From Omphiscola glabra (lineage: Eukaryota > Mollusca > Gastropoda > Lymnaeidae): a stretch of DNA of 64,000 bases. The notes under the pieces were generated by a model, which did not search any database, had not been told where the DNA came from, and saw only the letters and a list, made by a program, of their open reading frames with translations. Every line of letters starts with the position of its first letter. The first letter of the stretch is position 1. The stretch is from positions 11,128,284 through 11,192,283 of the forward strand of contig OZ024808.1 of assembly GCA_964017045.1 (NCBI GenBank). The letters run 5' to 3'. The translations under genes were made by a program, and so were the position numbers. Below, piece by piece: positions 23,690-36,009 of this stretch.

Positions 23690-25600
23690 GTGCTAAAACG
23701 CTTCCTTCAAAAATAAAATTTTAATGAACACATATAAAAAAAATGTGTTAATGTTTGACTGTCCATGTTTTTATATCAGCTAAAACTTTTAATGTTCCAG
23801 TCTTTTTAAAAGAATCATTTGAATAATAGTAAATGGATAAATATTTGTTAAATAATACATATTTGTTAACATTAAGGATATTATCGAACTAAAAAAACAG
23901 TTAGTTAGCACAACTAATTCCGCTTTAATTCATACAATTCAAAGGGGAAATAATTTTTTTTAAAGTGAAGGTTGTATTTGTTTGTAAAGAAATTTAATTT
24001 GGTAATTTTCTCAAACGTATCTACTTGATAAATGGCACTATGTGTAACATGATGACGTAGTGAACATAATTGTCAACAAAGTGTAGTAAATGCAACAAAT
24101 ACCAGCTTTCCAAGAAATTGGGAATTTAGTTGAAATTATTTTTAACGATGTTGAGCAATAAATCATAAACCAATATCGATCTAAATAAAACATTTAAAAC
24201 AAATAAATACTGATTAATTGTGACTAATCGCTGCTACCATTTCAATGACAAAAATATTGACAGTCTGGCGCACCTAATGGTGATTCATATTTCCTGTTCG
24301 CTTTTCCAATGTATATTTGCTAATTATAATTCTTTCATGAAGAGCCCAGACTATAACTTAGCATAGATCTTTATAACACATTATACTAATGTAGAAAAAA
24401 ACAACATTATTTTAACATTAATTATTATTTCGTCGAAAGGCTAATATCCCTAAATGATTTTTACTTTGGTGAATAGTGTATGTAATTCTGTTAAATTGTG
24501 AGGAGTGACGAAATGTGAGTTTGATGGAAGATTATCACTCACAAACACTTTAGGTGTTTGAGTTTTAAAGAGAAAAAACATAATAAAATCACATTAAAAA
24601 TATGTAATTCAAAATATACGATTTTCAATAGCGACTAGTCAAAGACATTGCCTCCTAACATTTTCTCGCTAATAATAACAGTATTGAATATAAGAATATT
24701 CCCCAGCGTGTGAAAAACGTTTCGACCTAAATACCAAATTATTTTGAAATTGTTAAACAGAGATAAATAAAAATACATTATCTTCGAGCTGCATTCATGT
24801 GTTTGGTAAAAGTACGTTGGAACGTCCCAAAAACCCCTGGTGTAAGAAATAAATCAAAGAGTGAAATTAAGATCACAAAGAGTTTGAAAGACATGTAGAA
24901 AGAAAGCGGGAGTCGTGGAACTTTGCTGTTCCACTGGGAGATGAAAATTAAAATAAAGATAAGGTTAAAAAATATTAAGGAAGGCAGCTCATCTAATACT
25001 GTGTACAGTAGGGCAGTGTAGTGTAAAAGAAGCAGTGGGGGGTTAACAAGTGATCTATGACGTGCTATAAAATGTGTAGCCTTGTCTGAGATGATATAGA
25101 AGATTGGGCTACTTTATATACTTGTTCTCGCCATAATGACTGATGAAAACGATTCAAGCTCTTAAGGTATCTCGAAGCCATCATTACATGAATTCAAGTT
25201 ACTTAGGCAATAAATTAATTAGTTACCTAAAAGCCATCTCTATTTTCATAAACTGCAAGGCATGTTTAAGGGGGATACTTGATTTTATAACTAGGTGGAA
25301 GAGATCAAAGTCATATTAAAATGAACTTTCAAAGAAGGCGCATGTCTTTTCTTATACTAGGCCCTTATGTGGCACCACACGCTACGCTACTCAATTGCTA
25401 AACTATCAAAAAATGTGTACTCAATCTTAATTTATTTTTGATGTATTCTATACCACTTGCGTATTTTTTTTTTAAAATATTTTTTATAACTATTGTGTAA
25501 TTTTTTAAAAATATATTATCTCTTAACTGTGTGCATTTTATTTATATTCTATAAAAATTGCATTTTTAAGTTTTGTATTTATAATAATTGTGTCATTTAG
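23690..25600. other. 3' flank of GIMAP A, no gene
   Basis: No open frame of note. It is the 3' portion of the segmental duplication and aligns with about 47320-49740, except that the LINE 3' end at 47743-48025 has no counterpart here. Confidence 0.6.
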
Positions 25601-26214
25601 TTACTTTATAAAATACTAGAATATATGACCCGATGTTTTCGGTATAATAATGGTAGGTCTTTTGCGATAATTTATACCTGCTATTGCAAAAACTCATCAC
25701 AATTCCTAAGTTTAAAAAGAAGTATTTATGTAATGATATTTACGTTTCTAACATCATTAAGTTTTGAGAGCCATTTATCTGCTATATGTTATGCGCCCAC
25801 CATACTCCATTTCATGCCCCTAAACTACATGTTCCCCTCTAAACATGACCGTAAATTACCAAATCTAATGTATCACTAATTATATCATTATTGCCACTAA
25901 AGAATTAATTGAGGGACGATTTCTACGCTAGAGAAATACTTAACATGTCATGTGTTTTTAAAATGTTAAATGTTGGGACTACCCTACACCTTTTTGTGCC
26001 CTTGAACTACAGCTTTTTTTTCTCTAAATGTTGTAAAAACATCTCAAATGTCTAAGAAAAACTATATATGAAATAAATATATTTTATATTAACGGAATTT
26101 GATATATTGATATCGTCATAAAAAATTAAACAATCTTTTGCCTTCTTTTTTTAATTATACATTACCGGAACATCGTAAAACCAAGAATTCTTTTATCTAA
26201 AGAAGAATCTCGCA

Positions 26215-27390
26215 ACAGTTTTTTAGGTCTATAACAGAATTGAGTGTCTATAACAGACTTGAATGTCTATGATAGACTTGAGTGTCTATAACAGACTTGA
26301 GTGTATATAACAGACTTGAGTGTCTGTAACAGACTTGAGTGTCTATAACAGACTTGAGTGTCTATAACAGACTTCAGTGTCTATAACAGAATTGAGTGTC
26401 TATAACAGAATTGAGTGTCTATAACAGACTTGTGTGTCTATAACAGACTTGAGTGTCTATGACAGACTTGAGTGTCTATGACAGACTTGAGTGTCTATAA
26501 CAGACTTGAGTGTCTATAACAGACTTGAGTGTCTATAACAGACTTGAGTGTCTATAACAGACTTGAGTGTGTATATCAGACTTGTGTGTCTATAACAGAC
26601 ATGAGTGTCTATAACAGACTTGAGTGTCTATGACAGACTTGAGTGTCTATGACAGACTTGAGTTTCTATAACAGACTTGAGTGTCTATGACAGACTTGAG
26701 TGTCTATGACAGACTTGAGTGTCTATGACAGACTTGAGTGTCTATGACAGACTTGAGTTTCTATAACAGACTTGAGTGTCTATGACAGACTTGAGTGTCT
26801 ATGACAGACTTGAGTGTCTATGACAGACTTGAGTGTCTATGACAGACTTGAGTGTCTATGACAGACTTGAGTGTCTATAACAGACTTGAGTGTCTATAAC
26901 AGACTTGAGTGTCTATAACAGACTTGAGTGTCTATAACAGACTTGAGTGTGTATATCAGACTTGTGTGTCTATAACAGACATGAGTGTCTATAACAGACT
27001 TGAGTGTCTATGACAGACTTGAGTGTCTATGACAGACTTGAGTTTCTATAACAGACTTGAGTGTCTATGACAGACTTGAGTGTCTATGACAGACTTGAGT
27101 GTCTATGACAGACTTGAGTGTCTATGACAGACTTGAGTTTCTATAACAGACTTGAGTGTCTATGACAGACTTGAGTGTCTATGACAGACTTGAGTGTCTA
27201 TGACAGACTTGAGTGTCTATGACAGACTTGAGTGTCTATGACAGACTTGAGTGTCTATAACAGACTTGAGTGTCTATGACAGACTTGAGTGTCTATGACA
27301 GACTTGAGTGTCTATAACAGACTTGAGTGTCTATAACAGACTTGAGTGTCTATAACAGACTTGAGTGTCTATAACAGACTTTAGTGTCTT
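26215..27390. repeat. 19-bp satellite with 380-bp higher-order repeat
   Basis: About 61 copies of AGACTTGAGTGTCTATAAC (19 bp), with TATGAC, TTTCTATAAC and rarer variants. The rare variant GTGTATATCAGACTTGTGTG occurs at about 26569 and 26949, exactly 380 bp (20 units) apart, and the surrounding variant order also matches, which shows a 20-unit higher-order duplication. It contains no gene. Confidence 0.95.
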
Positions 27391-28424
27391 TTTATTTAAA
27401 GGTGTTAATCTCATGAAAATACACACCCACTTTGCTTTTCGCAAAGTAAAAAGAAAAATGTATTTCAATTTTTTAAAGAAAAAAACAATCTTAAACCAAC
27501 TATAAATTTTTCAAAATTAAATTTGTATGAGTTTTTGATATTCATGGGTATTATTTTATAAATGTACCCATGTTTTGGTAACGCCATTGATTTTCTTGAG
27601 TGGTAAACATATGTTTATTTGTAAAATGAGAACTTAACATCTCTTTTTTTCACAAATGTAAGACCATAGGATTTATATATATTGTCATCCACTTTAATAT
27701 ATTTACATCCCTTTTCCTACCCCCACTATTTATGCACTTAAAAGGGTAAGTATTTATCAAATCCATTCCTTTATTCTGATACGTATCTTTTGCTGCCTGG
27801 GGCAAAATGAAAGTATTGACCAAGACCGCCCCCCCCCCCATTTTAATAAAATGAATAAAATCATCCACCGGATTGTAGTCCCATCCATACGCTATCAAAC
27901 ATCCTTTGCACTGCATATGGATTGCTCTTATTAGGTTGAGTGATAAGTGCATTAAGTGAATGCTATTTGGTCATGTAGTTTCGCAGCACTTATTGACTTA
28001 AACGGTATTTTCTTATTAAAAGTATATTTAAATGTTGCGTTTTTAATACGTTTTAAAATTAATAAAAGCATATTTTTGGAATTTAAAAAAGTAAAAATGT
28101 ATTAAATGTTAAGAATACAAAGTTAAAATTTGTGGTGCTTTATGAACAAATTAAAAAGTAATCAATTATTTTTATTGATTTTACTTTTAAGAAGGGAGAA
28201 ATACAAAAACAGTTTTGCCACGCCAGGTTATTGAATCAAAGAAACTTAAGAGCTTTGGCTAAATATGCAATTCGCGCTATGACGTCATCATTTCAAAAGG
28301 GCAAGGTCAGTATTATAGTAGAGCAGTCGTTGTCACCGAGAAACGAAAGAGATTATGTTTATTTACTTGTACAGCCATTTAGTAGCATATGCAGCTAGTA
28401 GCAAGGGGCGTCATTGCGTTTTTT

Positions 28425-28442
28425 TTTCGGGGGGGGGGGGGG
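28425..28442. repeat. poly(G) run
   Basis: A run of more than ten G interrupting AT-rich sequence. Similar G or C runs lie at about 27829, 35706, 38598 and 42867. These are simple repeats, prone to length error in assemblies. Confidence 0.8.
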
Positions 28443-28584
28443 TGACAAAGCAAAAACTGGTCGGATTGTTAATTTGTTTATTACTGGAGGCGCCACAGTG
28501 CATAGCAGTTTAAATAGGGGGTGGGGGCAAATGCCCCACACCTAACCTACCCAATTGATGTCCCTGTTAGGTGGTTAGTAATTG

Positions 28585-28935
28585 CGACATTAAGTAGTAC
28601 ACACATTGAGTAGCACACACATTGAGTAGTACACACATTGAGTAGTACATACATAAATTAGTACAGGCAATTTTAGTACAGTTATGAAGTAATACATGTA
28701 TTTAGTAAGACATCCAGTTATTAGTACATGCATTTTGTAGTATAGACATTAAGTAACACAATAATTTTGTAGTATATCCAGTTAGCAGTACAGACATTTT
28801 GCAGTAGTCATTTTGTAGTACAGACATTCAATACTACAGGCCTTTTGTAGTACAAGCATTTAGTGGCACATTTATTCAGTCGTGCAGCCAGTTATTATTA
28901 CAGGCTTTTAGTAGTGCAGGCATTTTAGAAATAGG
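28585..28935. repeat. degenerate minisatellite (TAGTA-CA family), second locus
   Basis: Starts with near-identical units ATTGAGTAGTACACAC (28603-28650), then decays into units like CATTTTGTAGTACAGA. Same family as 19255-19575. Confidence 0.7.
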
Positions 28936-29145
28936 ACGTTCTGGGCGGGTTTGCTTCCACTGCGGAGGGAGGTGTTGCGTCACCACTCCCCACCACTCAG
29001 GGAGCCTTTCGGTCGGGACGTTAAACTGGGACGAAACGGTTGCCTCGGAGCGGCTTTCTCACGGCCGCGTAGCTAAAATCATCGGCATGGGTTTTGACCG
29101 CCACTCAAGCCTCGTATCCATCAACGGCAACAAGTAATCAGTAAA
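28930..29145 (+). mobile_element. GC-rich SINE-like repeat
   Basis: GC-rich block with AAACTGGGACGAAACGGTTG then CCTCGGAGCGGCTTTCTCAC. This matches, in reverse complement, the stretch around 58885-58930 inside the insertion at 58717-59292. Both are thus copies of one GC-rich interspersed family, a probable SINE or short LINE end. Confidence 0.55.
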
Positions 29146-31082
29146 CAAATAAATAAAAGTTAACGTTTGTTGATAGAAAGTATAAACAATAAAGTTCTTA
29201 TAAGATCATTCTAATTTTTACTCATTGTGTTGAAGCGAAAATACTAACTTAATATCGTTTGAAGTCATTTTTAAATTAACATATATTTAAATAAATTTCG
29301 CAATATTAAGAAAGCAATAAGAAACAACAGCTTATTCGGATTTCCCCGATAAAGGTGATTACGAATTTAAAAATGTTAAATATAGAGAACCACTAATTGT
29401 AATAAAAATAATATCTTAATTTTTCAGATTTTGTCAAAATACTTTAAAATAGTACTTTAATTTCTATTTTAAATTTAGTTTTCATTATATAATAATAATA
29501 CTTTTACATATACTTAAATATAAACATATCTTTTTAAAATTGTTTCATATTTAAATTGATTCGATTTCCGTAACATAATAGAACATCCATATCATTCATT
29601 TTAAGAATCCGGGGGTATTTAAATTTAATCGATTTTTAAGGGTTATATGGTCAGGCTAGCTCATTCTTATGTAACTAGAAAATATCACCCGATGTTATAG
29701 AGAAATAAAATGCCAAGAACGTTACAATAATTTCCACCTGCTATTGAGAAAACTCATCACAATTTCGTATTTTAAAAAGAAGTTTCTATGTAAGGATGTT
29801 TACATTTTTAACATCATTAAAAATTTTAAGAATACTTTTTCTTTATATATTTTACGCCTACCCTCCCCTTTTCGCGCCCCTAAATTATATATTTTTCTTT
29901 GTATAAAATAATTTTAAATTACCATATCTTGAATGATCACTAATTAAATCATTATTATCAATAAAGGAGTTCATTGAGGCTGACTTCTACGTTAGAGAAA
30001 TACTTTAGATGTAGTGTGTTTTAAAATTATTTATAAATGTTGGGCCTACTTTTCGTGCCACTAAACTCATTTTTTCACTAAAATTTGTTAAAAATTAATC
30101 CTATAATTTACAACAAAAGCTATATATACCTTTTAAATATATTTTATGTTAACGGAATTTCATATACTTATATCTCTATCTTCATTAAAAATGTATCCAA
30201 ACTTTTGCACTTCTTTCTAATATATTATCAAAAGGTCGTACAACGAACAACTATTTTACCTGACGAATAAGTTCTTACCCGTTTTTTACGTCTCTGACAG
30301 CCTTCTTTATTTTTTTTACAGAAATGTTATTAATTGTATGATAACACACATTTTTACATTTCATTTTTTTTTTTTGGTTGAGTGATACGTGTAATGGATT
30401 TTCGCTGCACCGATTTACTTAAAGTGCATTTTCTTATTTAAGTATATTTAAAGGTTAAGTTTTATTACCTTATAAACGTAATACAATGAAGTAGAGTTTT
30501 GGAATGACAAGCAAGTACAAACCTATTTAATGTTGAAAATGCAAAGGTAAATGTGTGTTGTGTTTTAGTAACAATTTAAAAATCAATCAGTTATATTTCA
30601 CTTTTAAGAAGGGGAAACTACATAACTAGTTTTGTCACGCGTGGTTATTCCATCAAAGCAACTTAGAGCTTTGGCTAAAATAGGCGATTCGCGCTATGAC
30701 GTCCTTTGCGTGTTTATTTAGATTAAATTAATTTTACATTTATTGCGCAATATTAACAACGCACTAAAGAAACTATTAAAAACAACAGATTTCTGGGTCA
30801 ACCCGATGAATATGATTACGATGTAAGTCTTCATAACTTTCTAACGCGGAAATATGCTTAAAATAGTTCTTTAATTGTTATTTTAAATGTATTTGTAATT
30901 TATAATAATAATACTTCAATTTTTAATAAAATAAAAGCGAAAATATTTTACTTTTTGCGAATGTAAATGTTTGAGATTTACAGTAGATTAATAGAAAATC
31001 AGTGTCTTTGCTTTTTACGGTCTGACGTATTTAAATTAATTCGTTTCTTGTTGTTACATTGTCAGCCTAGCTCATTCTTATA

Positions 31083-31084
<2 letters not shown>

Positions 31085-31126
<42 letters not shown>
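31085..31126. repeat. (TA)n microsatellite at a LINE 3' end
   Basis: About 20 TA dinucleotides directly abutting the 3' end of the - strand LINE. It probably began as the element's simple-repeat tail. Confidence 0.85.
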
Positions 31127-31128
<2 letters not shown>

Positions 31129-32095
31129 CATCCTTCCGTCTTCGCAAGACGATGGATTAGCTATGTAGACCTACACATCGACGAGTGGTTAATTAGAGTG
31201 ACAATCTCGACTTCATTTCTCACAGGAGAATTTTGATTCCTGGTTAGATTTGGAATTCCGTGTTGTTCTTTTTGTTGCAAGGGCTTCGTTTCGCTTATCT
31301 TCTGCCTTTTTGACTCAATCATACACTGCTGTTCGCCACCTGGAAAGTTGTTTGCCAATGATCTCTCATTTGTTGATTTCTTTGTTAGCTTCCCTTATGC
31401 TCCTTTTTCAAACGTCCAGAAATCTCAGGCGTGGTCGTCCAATAACTCTCCATACAGCAGCATCTGTGGAATACGAACTTCTTTCATCCTCTTTACATTG
31501 CCTAACCAGCGAAGGCGCCTTTAGCTAAGAGCGGAGAATATGCTACACATGTTGGCACGTTCCAAGAACTCTTTGTTAGGCACCTTGTCCTGCCACCGGG
31601 TGCGTAAAATGCGACACATACATCTTTGATGGAATATGTTGAGTATCCGCTCGTGACTGGTGTGTGTGGTCCACACTTCACTGCCATATAGGAGCGTACT
31701 AAGCCCGCATGCCTGATAGACATTTAGTTTTCTTTTATCAGTTAGATTGAGATTATTCCACACCCGTTTATATAGTTTAGCCATAGTTTCTGCTGCTTTT
31801 GCGATCCTGATGTTTATCTCTTCATCAACGAAGATAGAACTAGAAATCTTGGATACAAGGTATGTGAAATGCTCAACAACCGACATATTATGACCCTCAG
31901 TAGTTATGATTGGAGAGGATGTTGCTTCTTGCATCATGACATGTGTTTTCTGTAGACTAATTGACAGAACAGACTCTTTGCAAGCGTGTCATAAGCGATT
32001 AACTAGCCGCTGAAGACCTTCTTCTGTATGAGATGTTAAGGCGGCATCGTCAGCGAACAGCAGTTCACGAATTAGTGCCTTCTTTACCTTGGTCT
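31127..32095 (-). pseudogene. RTE-like LINE: reverse-transcriptase C-terminal half and 3' end
   Basis: On the - strand it opens with KALIRELLFADDAALTSHTE (catalytic FADD near 32043-32057). It continues in the frame 31937-31521 with VVEHFTYLVSKISSS, KLYKRVWNNLNLTDKRKLNV, LSTLLYGSEVWTTHTSHERI and CRILRTRWQDKVPN, and ends in the frame 31358-31161. This is the fingerprint of a common invertebrate LINE reverse transcriptase. Stops and frameshifts separate the frames and the 5' half is missing, so it is 5'-truncated and dead. Its last bases form a 6-bp stem-loop (CGTCTT/AAGACG) before the TA tail. Confidence 0.85.
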
Positions 32096-33245
32096 TTATA
32101 ATAAATATATTATAGTCTGAAGGAATATTTACATAAATAAACTCTTTAATAATTTATCCAGTGCGTTTACTTTGGGCGAATCTATGTGGTTTATTTTAAT
32201 GTTAAATATGTTTCTTTAGGTCTCTAACTTTTTCTTAAAGATGTGATATATGATTTAAAGGTTCTTTTGAAGTTACTAGAAAGTTCCAAATGATTGTAGG
32301 AAGTTCTCAAATGCATTTTATTTATAAAGCTATTCATGGAGCTGTAGATTACAATGGAAATTTTAACAAACATTTTTGTTTAGGATGAACTTGATCAAAA
32401 TAAGGGCAAAAATGTCAATATGCGTTCAATAATACAAATACTGACGGCGCTGAGAAAATAGAATTTGTAAGTTAATGTTGAGCTAGTTGGTTCTGGTAAA
32501 AATTCCATGCCCCCACGAATGGAACCAATGTAGATTAAGTAGTTGAGCACCGCGAGTTAACTATGCGCATGTGGGGTGCTGTGACATGCACAGTGAAGCT
32601 TGATTCTCTGTAATGACCAACATCAACTCCAAAGAACCATAACGCTTTTACTGGTGAACATTTTGAAAATCTAGTGAGGGCAGGTGCTACTGACATACCT
32701 CAAATTAAGACATTGCCACCACAATTCAAAACCAAATATATATTTTTAAAAATTGGTACAGTTTTTATTTGCTTTATTTCTATTCTTAATGAGCCGATAA
32801 TGCTATTGGATGTATGACTCTTTATGAATCAGGTATGAAGTATTCTCAAAAGAAACAAAAATACAACAACTTTGTTTTAAATTTCATTTGCAGCCATCTG
32901 GAGTGAGGAGAAAAATCTTTTGGACCCCGTAGTCAAAATGGTTGGACAGCACTGACCAAGAAAAATTAAATGCGGCAGCAATTGTTTGGTTTTTATTTGT
33001 TTATTTTAATATGTTCCAAATAATATATTCATTTTTTTTTCAGAAGTTTCTAAAAACAAAGGTAACCATCTATGTATAAAGAACATATTGGAATGTGTCC
33101 TTTCTTAATTACATTTTTAAAGCCAGCGAAGAAACGAAATAATCTTTTTTGTTATTATGTTCTTAATAGATTTCGCCCCAGTAAGCCCAGTACTATTTTC
33201 TTTCGGCCCGCACAAGTTTTTCATAAAATTTTACCGCCCGCCTTA
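32096..33245. other. gene-free stretch
   Basis: AT-rich. The 33072-33254 + frame is not recognised. No repeat family assigned. Confidence 0.4.
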
Positions 33246-33249
33246 CAGT

Positions 33250-33590
33250 TTTGAGTTATGCAGGTCTGCCTTAAAGGAATGATTTCTTTTTAATGGTACC
33301 TTTAATGGTTTGTAAGTAATACACTCTAATATATCCAGACTGATTCCCCCCTCTGACCGATAAACGACTGCTGCGTGCCGTCCATGGCTTGACAAGTAAG
33401 TAGTCCTGGGGTGGGCGGTACGATTATATTTGTTTTTTGTTTATATGCACCTATTTTTTTATTTAAATAATTGTATGGCTTTTTTTTAAGGTCATGATTA
33501 TATTTGCTAATATTTTTATGTGCAGCGCGGTGAGCCCAGATCCAGACCGCTGTAACTGTAATAATAATAAATAATTTATGGTATCACCCT
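33250..33590 (+). mobile_element. CR1/L2-like LINE 3' end, copy 1
   Basis: Carries CGTCCATGGCTTGACA (near 33380) and ends with TATGTGCAGCGCGGTGAGCC followed by TAATAATAATAA. The same two landmarks appear inverted at 48025-47743, and the end also matches 34395-34485. Only the untranslated 3' part is present. Confidence 0.7.
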
Positions 33591-33599
33591 AAGACTGAT

Positions 33600-34485
33600 A
33601 GGATATAATGAAATTAAATCAGACAAAGTCTGTAACGTATAAAAATCTTCATTTCAGAACTAAATACGCAGATTACATACAACTGTACACGCTCACCAAT
33701 CCCTTTGTTATTGGCTCCGCTATCCACATCTTGCAGGATTGCTTTGGTGATGTCAAGTCATGGATGATTCTCAGCAAGTTGAAACCGAACGATGACAAAA
33801 CAGAAGAACTCGTCATTCACAATTGTGAATTATTATCTAACTCAGCTCTCCTCATCTAGTTTCATGTAGGTAGCTCCGATATAGAGTTCACATCCTCTGC
33901 TAGTCATCTTGGTTACATTCTTTCTGACAACATATCTCTCAATAATCTTATTTCTTACATATGTCGCTCTGCATACAACGCTATCCGTCAGATCAAGTCC
34001 ATCCGCCACTACCTCACAGTTAGCGCAACAAAAACACTAGTCTGTGCTCTTGTTCTCTCTTGTCTTGACTACTGCAATCTCTTCTGTCAGGTTCACCAAA
34101 AAATTTCATAGAAAAACTGCAAAAAGTTCAAAACTCAGCTGCTAGGTTAGTTCTAAAGACAAAGAGTTCTAAAGACAAAGAAAAGTGATCACGTCACTCC
34201 GCTACTTCACTCACTTTGCAGGCACGCATTGATTACAAGCTATCTGTTCTCTGTCACAACGTTTACTCTGATTCCTGCCCTTCTTATCTTACTGAAATTC
34301 TTTTTGTCTATTCACTCCTTTGATAGTACCTAGGGGGGCGAGGTCAATATTTTTACAAAGCTGTTTTTAAATGTATAATTTTCTGTAACAGCTAATTTTT
34401 ATGTGAAGCGCGGTGAGCCTAACCAAAGGCTGGGGTATTTCGCTATATAAGACCGCTCTAATAATAATAATAATAATGGACCATA
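33600..34485 (+). pseudogene. CR1/L2-like LINE reverse-transcriptase fragment with 3' end
   Basis: The frame 33608-33859 carries KYADYIQLYTLTNP, with the catalytic YADD changed to YADY, then DCFGDVKSWMILSKLKPNDDK then TEELVIHN. Later frames carry the LxYCNxLxSGxP-like region, LQKVQNSAARLVLK and HVTPLLHSL. Many stops and frame changes, so inactive. The end has GCGCGGTGAGCC and a TAA microsatellite, the usual 3' end of this LINE type. Confidence 0.85.
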
Positions 34486-34489
34486 TAAA

Positions 34490-36005
34490 TAAACACATTT
34501 TTAAACGTTGAGCATTTATGAATACATATTTATAATTTTTTAAAATGATTGCTTATATGTGAAACGAAATTACAGAAATTAAACAATAGTATACGTTCTT
34601 AGACCCCGGTTTATATTATCATATAAGTTAAATTTTTAATGACTCATAAACAAGTCACATAACTTTTTATCTTTAGTCTTAGTATATTTTGAACATATCC
34701 AAAAATTTGTTTAAGTTACACAAATTATCATTGGAAACATTTTCAAAGACATCATCTGCAGAAGATATCTATGTTGAAATTCCTCATGACTGCTGATAAA
34801 AGCGTTACGATAAAAGGTTGATACTGCTTGCACTGGCGTAAGAAGGTATGTGCTGATGGGGTGGAAAAGTAAGCAATCAGATTAATTTAACCTTGGGTCA
34901 TTAATACTAATAGGCGATGTCGTATCACCTGGGACGATCTTTGCCCTGTAACCTTTACTTTGGTGGAAATTCAAAATATGTTGAACCTTAAATAATGAAG
35001 AACACTTGATAAGCATTTTTAACAGCATTATCATTATTAAAACAAGATTGCTGTCTAGTTTTTAGTGGTTAAAACTAACGCCCTTCCTCATTGATTAACA
35101 GAAACGTCAGAGATAACGAGAAACACCCCCACATCACACTATGATATACTATCATTTGATTAATGCCATGTCAGCCAAAAGGACTGTTAAGCCCCTGTTA
35201 ATGTATTCTGTACTTTTCAAAATGCAAATTCATAATTTTTTATTTAACATTTTCAGTGCTATTGATATGCAATTATTTGTAAACACTTCATTGATGAAAG
35301 ACTTTTAAATAAAAAAAATTAGACACACGTTTCTTTTTCTTAATTTGGAACATATATATCCTATCATGTATATAATTGATACAAAATGTTAATTTTTAAG
35401 TATCCTTAAAGATTTATTTTGTATTTTCGTATGCATTTGCTTTATTTTAATCTAAAATTAAATTTAGTTCATATAATTTTAGAAAATATTATAAAAATAA
35501 TAAATTATTCTACGTAGAAAAACTTTATGTTTTTTAACATTAAATTGTATTTCTTTCCACTTTGATCGTGCAAACATAACTATTTGAAATCGTATTATTT
35601 TAAGATAAAATGTAAAGCAAACTTGTTACTGTCCACTCTATAAACATAAATTCATGTTTGCAACATGTTTCTTTGAGACCCATCGACTGACTAGCCACAT
35701 CGTATGGGGGGGGGGGGGGAATTGCCAAACGCTGTCAAATAATAAAGATTAATCATGTGACTACGCTTCCTTGTCTGCTTGTTGGAACACCTTCGATATG
35801 AGGACTTGACTGTCAGGCAACTGAGGAATGTATTTCTTTTCAATATAAATTTTGAAACCATTTAAATTTCAAGCATAAACAGGCCATAGTTTTTAACCCG
35901 TTAAAAAAGTCACGGCAAACACTAAACATTTAAACAGTCACTTGGATACGTGTCAAAGATAAGAAAGGTAGTAGGTAAAAAATATAATTTGAAAGAATTA
36001 ATCCT
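34490..36005. other. gene-free stretch
   Basis: No open frame or repeat recognised apart from the G-run at about 35706-35719. Confidence 0.4.
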
Positions 36006-36009
36006 GATT

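Larger units (their letters stand above)
20090..25620 (+). repeat. segmental duplication, copy A (GIMAP A and flanks)
   Basis: Homologous, in the same order and strand, to about 44120-49760. Alignable blocks include the 5' module, the intron, the coding exon and about 1.9 kb of 3' flank, such as ACTGATTAATTGTGACTAAT near 24211 versus ACTGATTAACCGTGACTATT near 48132. The coding exons are most alike; the flanks are diverged but still collinear. Confidence 0.75.
25600..31080 (+). repeat. decayed tandem duplication (units 25600-29670 and 29671-31080)
   Basis: Three blocks occur in the same order in both halves. They are 25610-26215 with 29675-30280 (landmark CCTGCTATTG...AAAACTCATCACAATT), 27930-28300 with 30375-30710 (TTAGAGCTTTGGCTAAA-type, GCGCTATGACGTC), and 29270-29670 with 30720-31078 (CAGCCTAGCTCATTCTTA-type end). 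Unit 1 is longer because it gained the 19-bp satellite and the 28330-29200 insertions. Confidence 0.75.
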
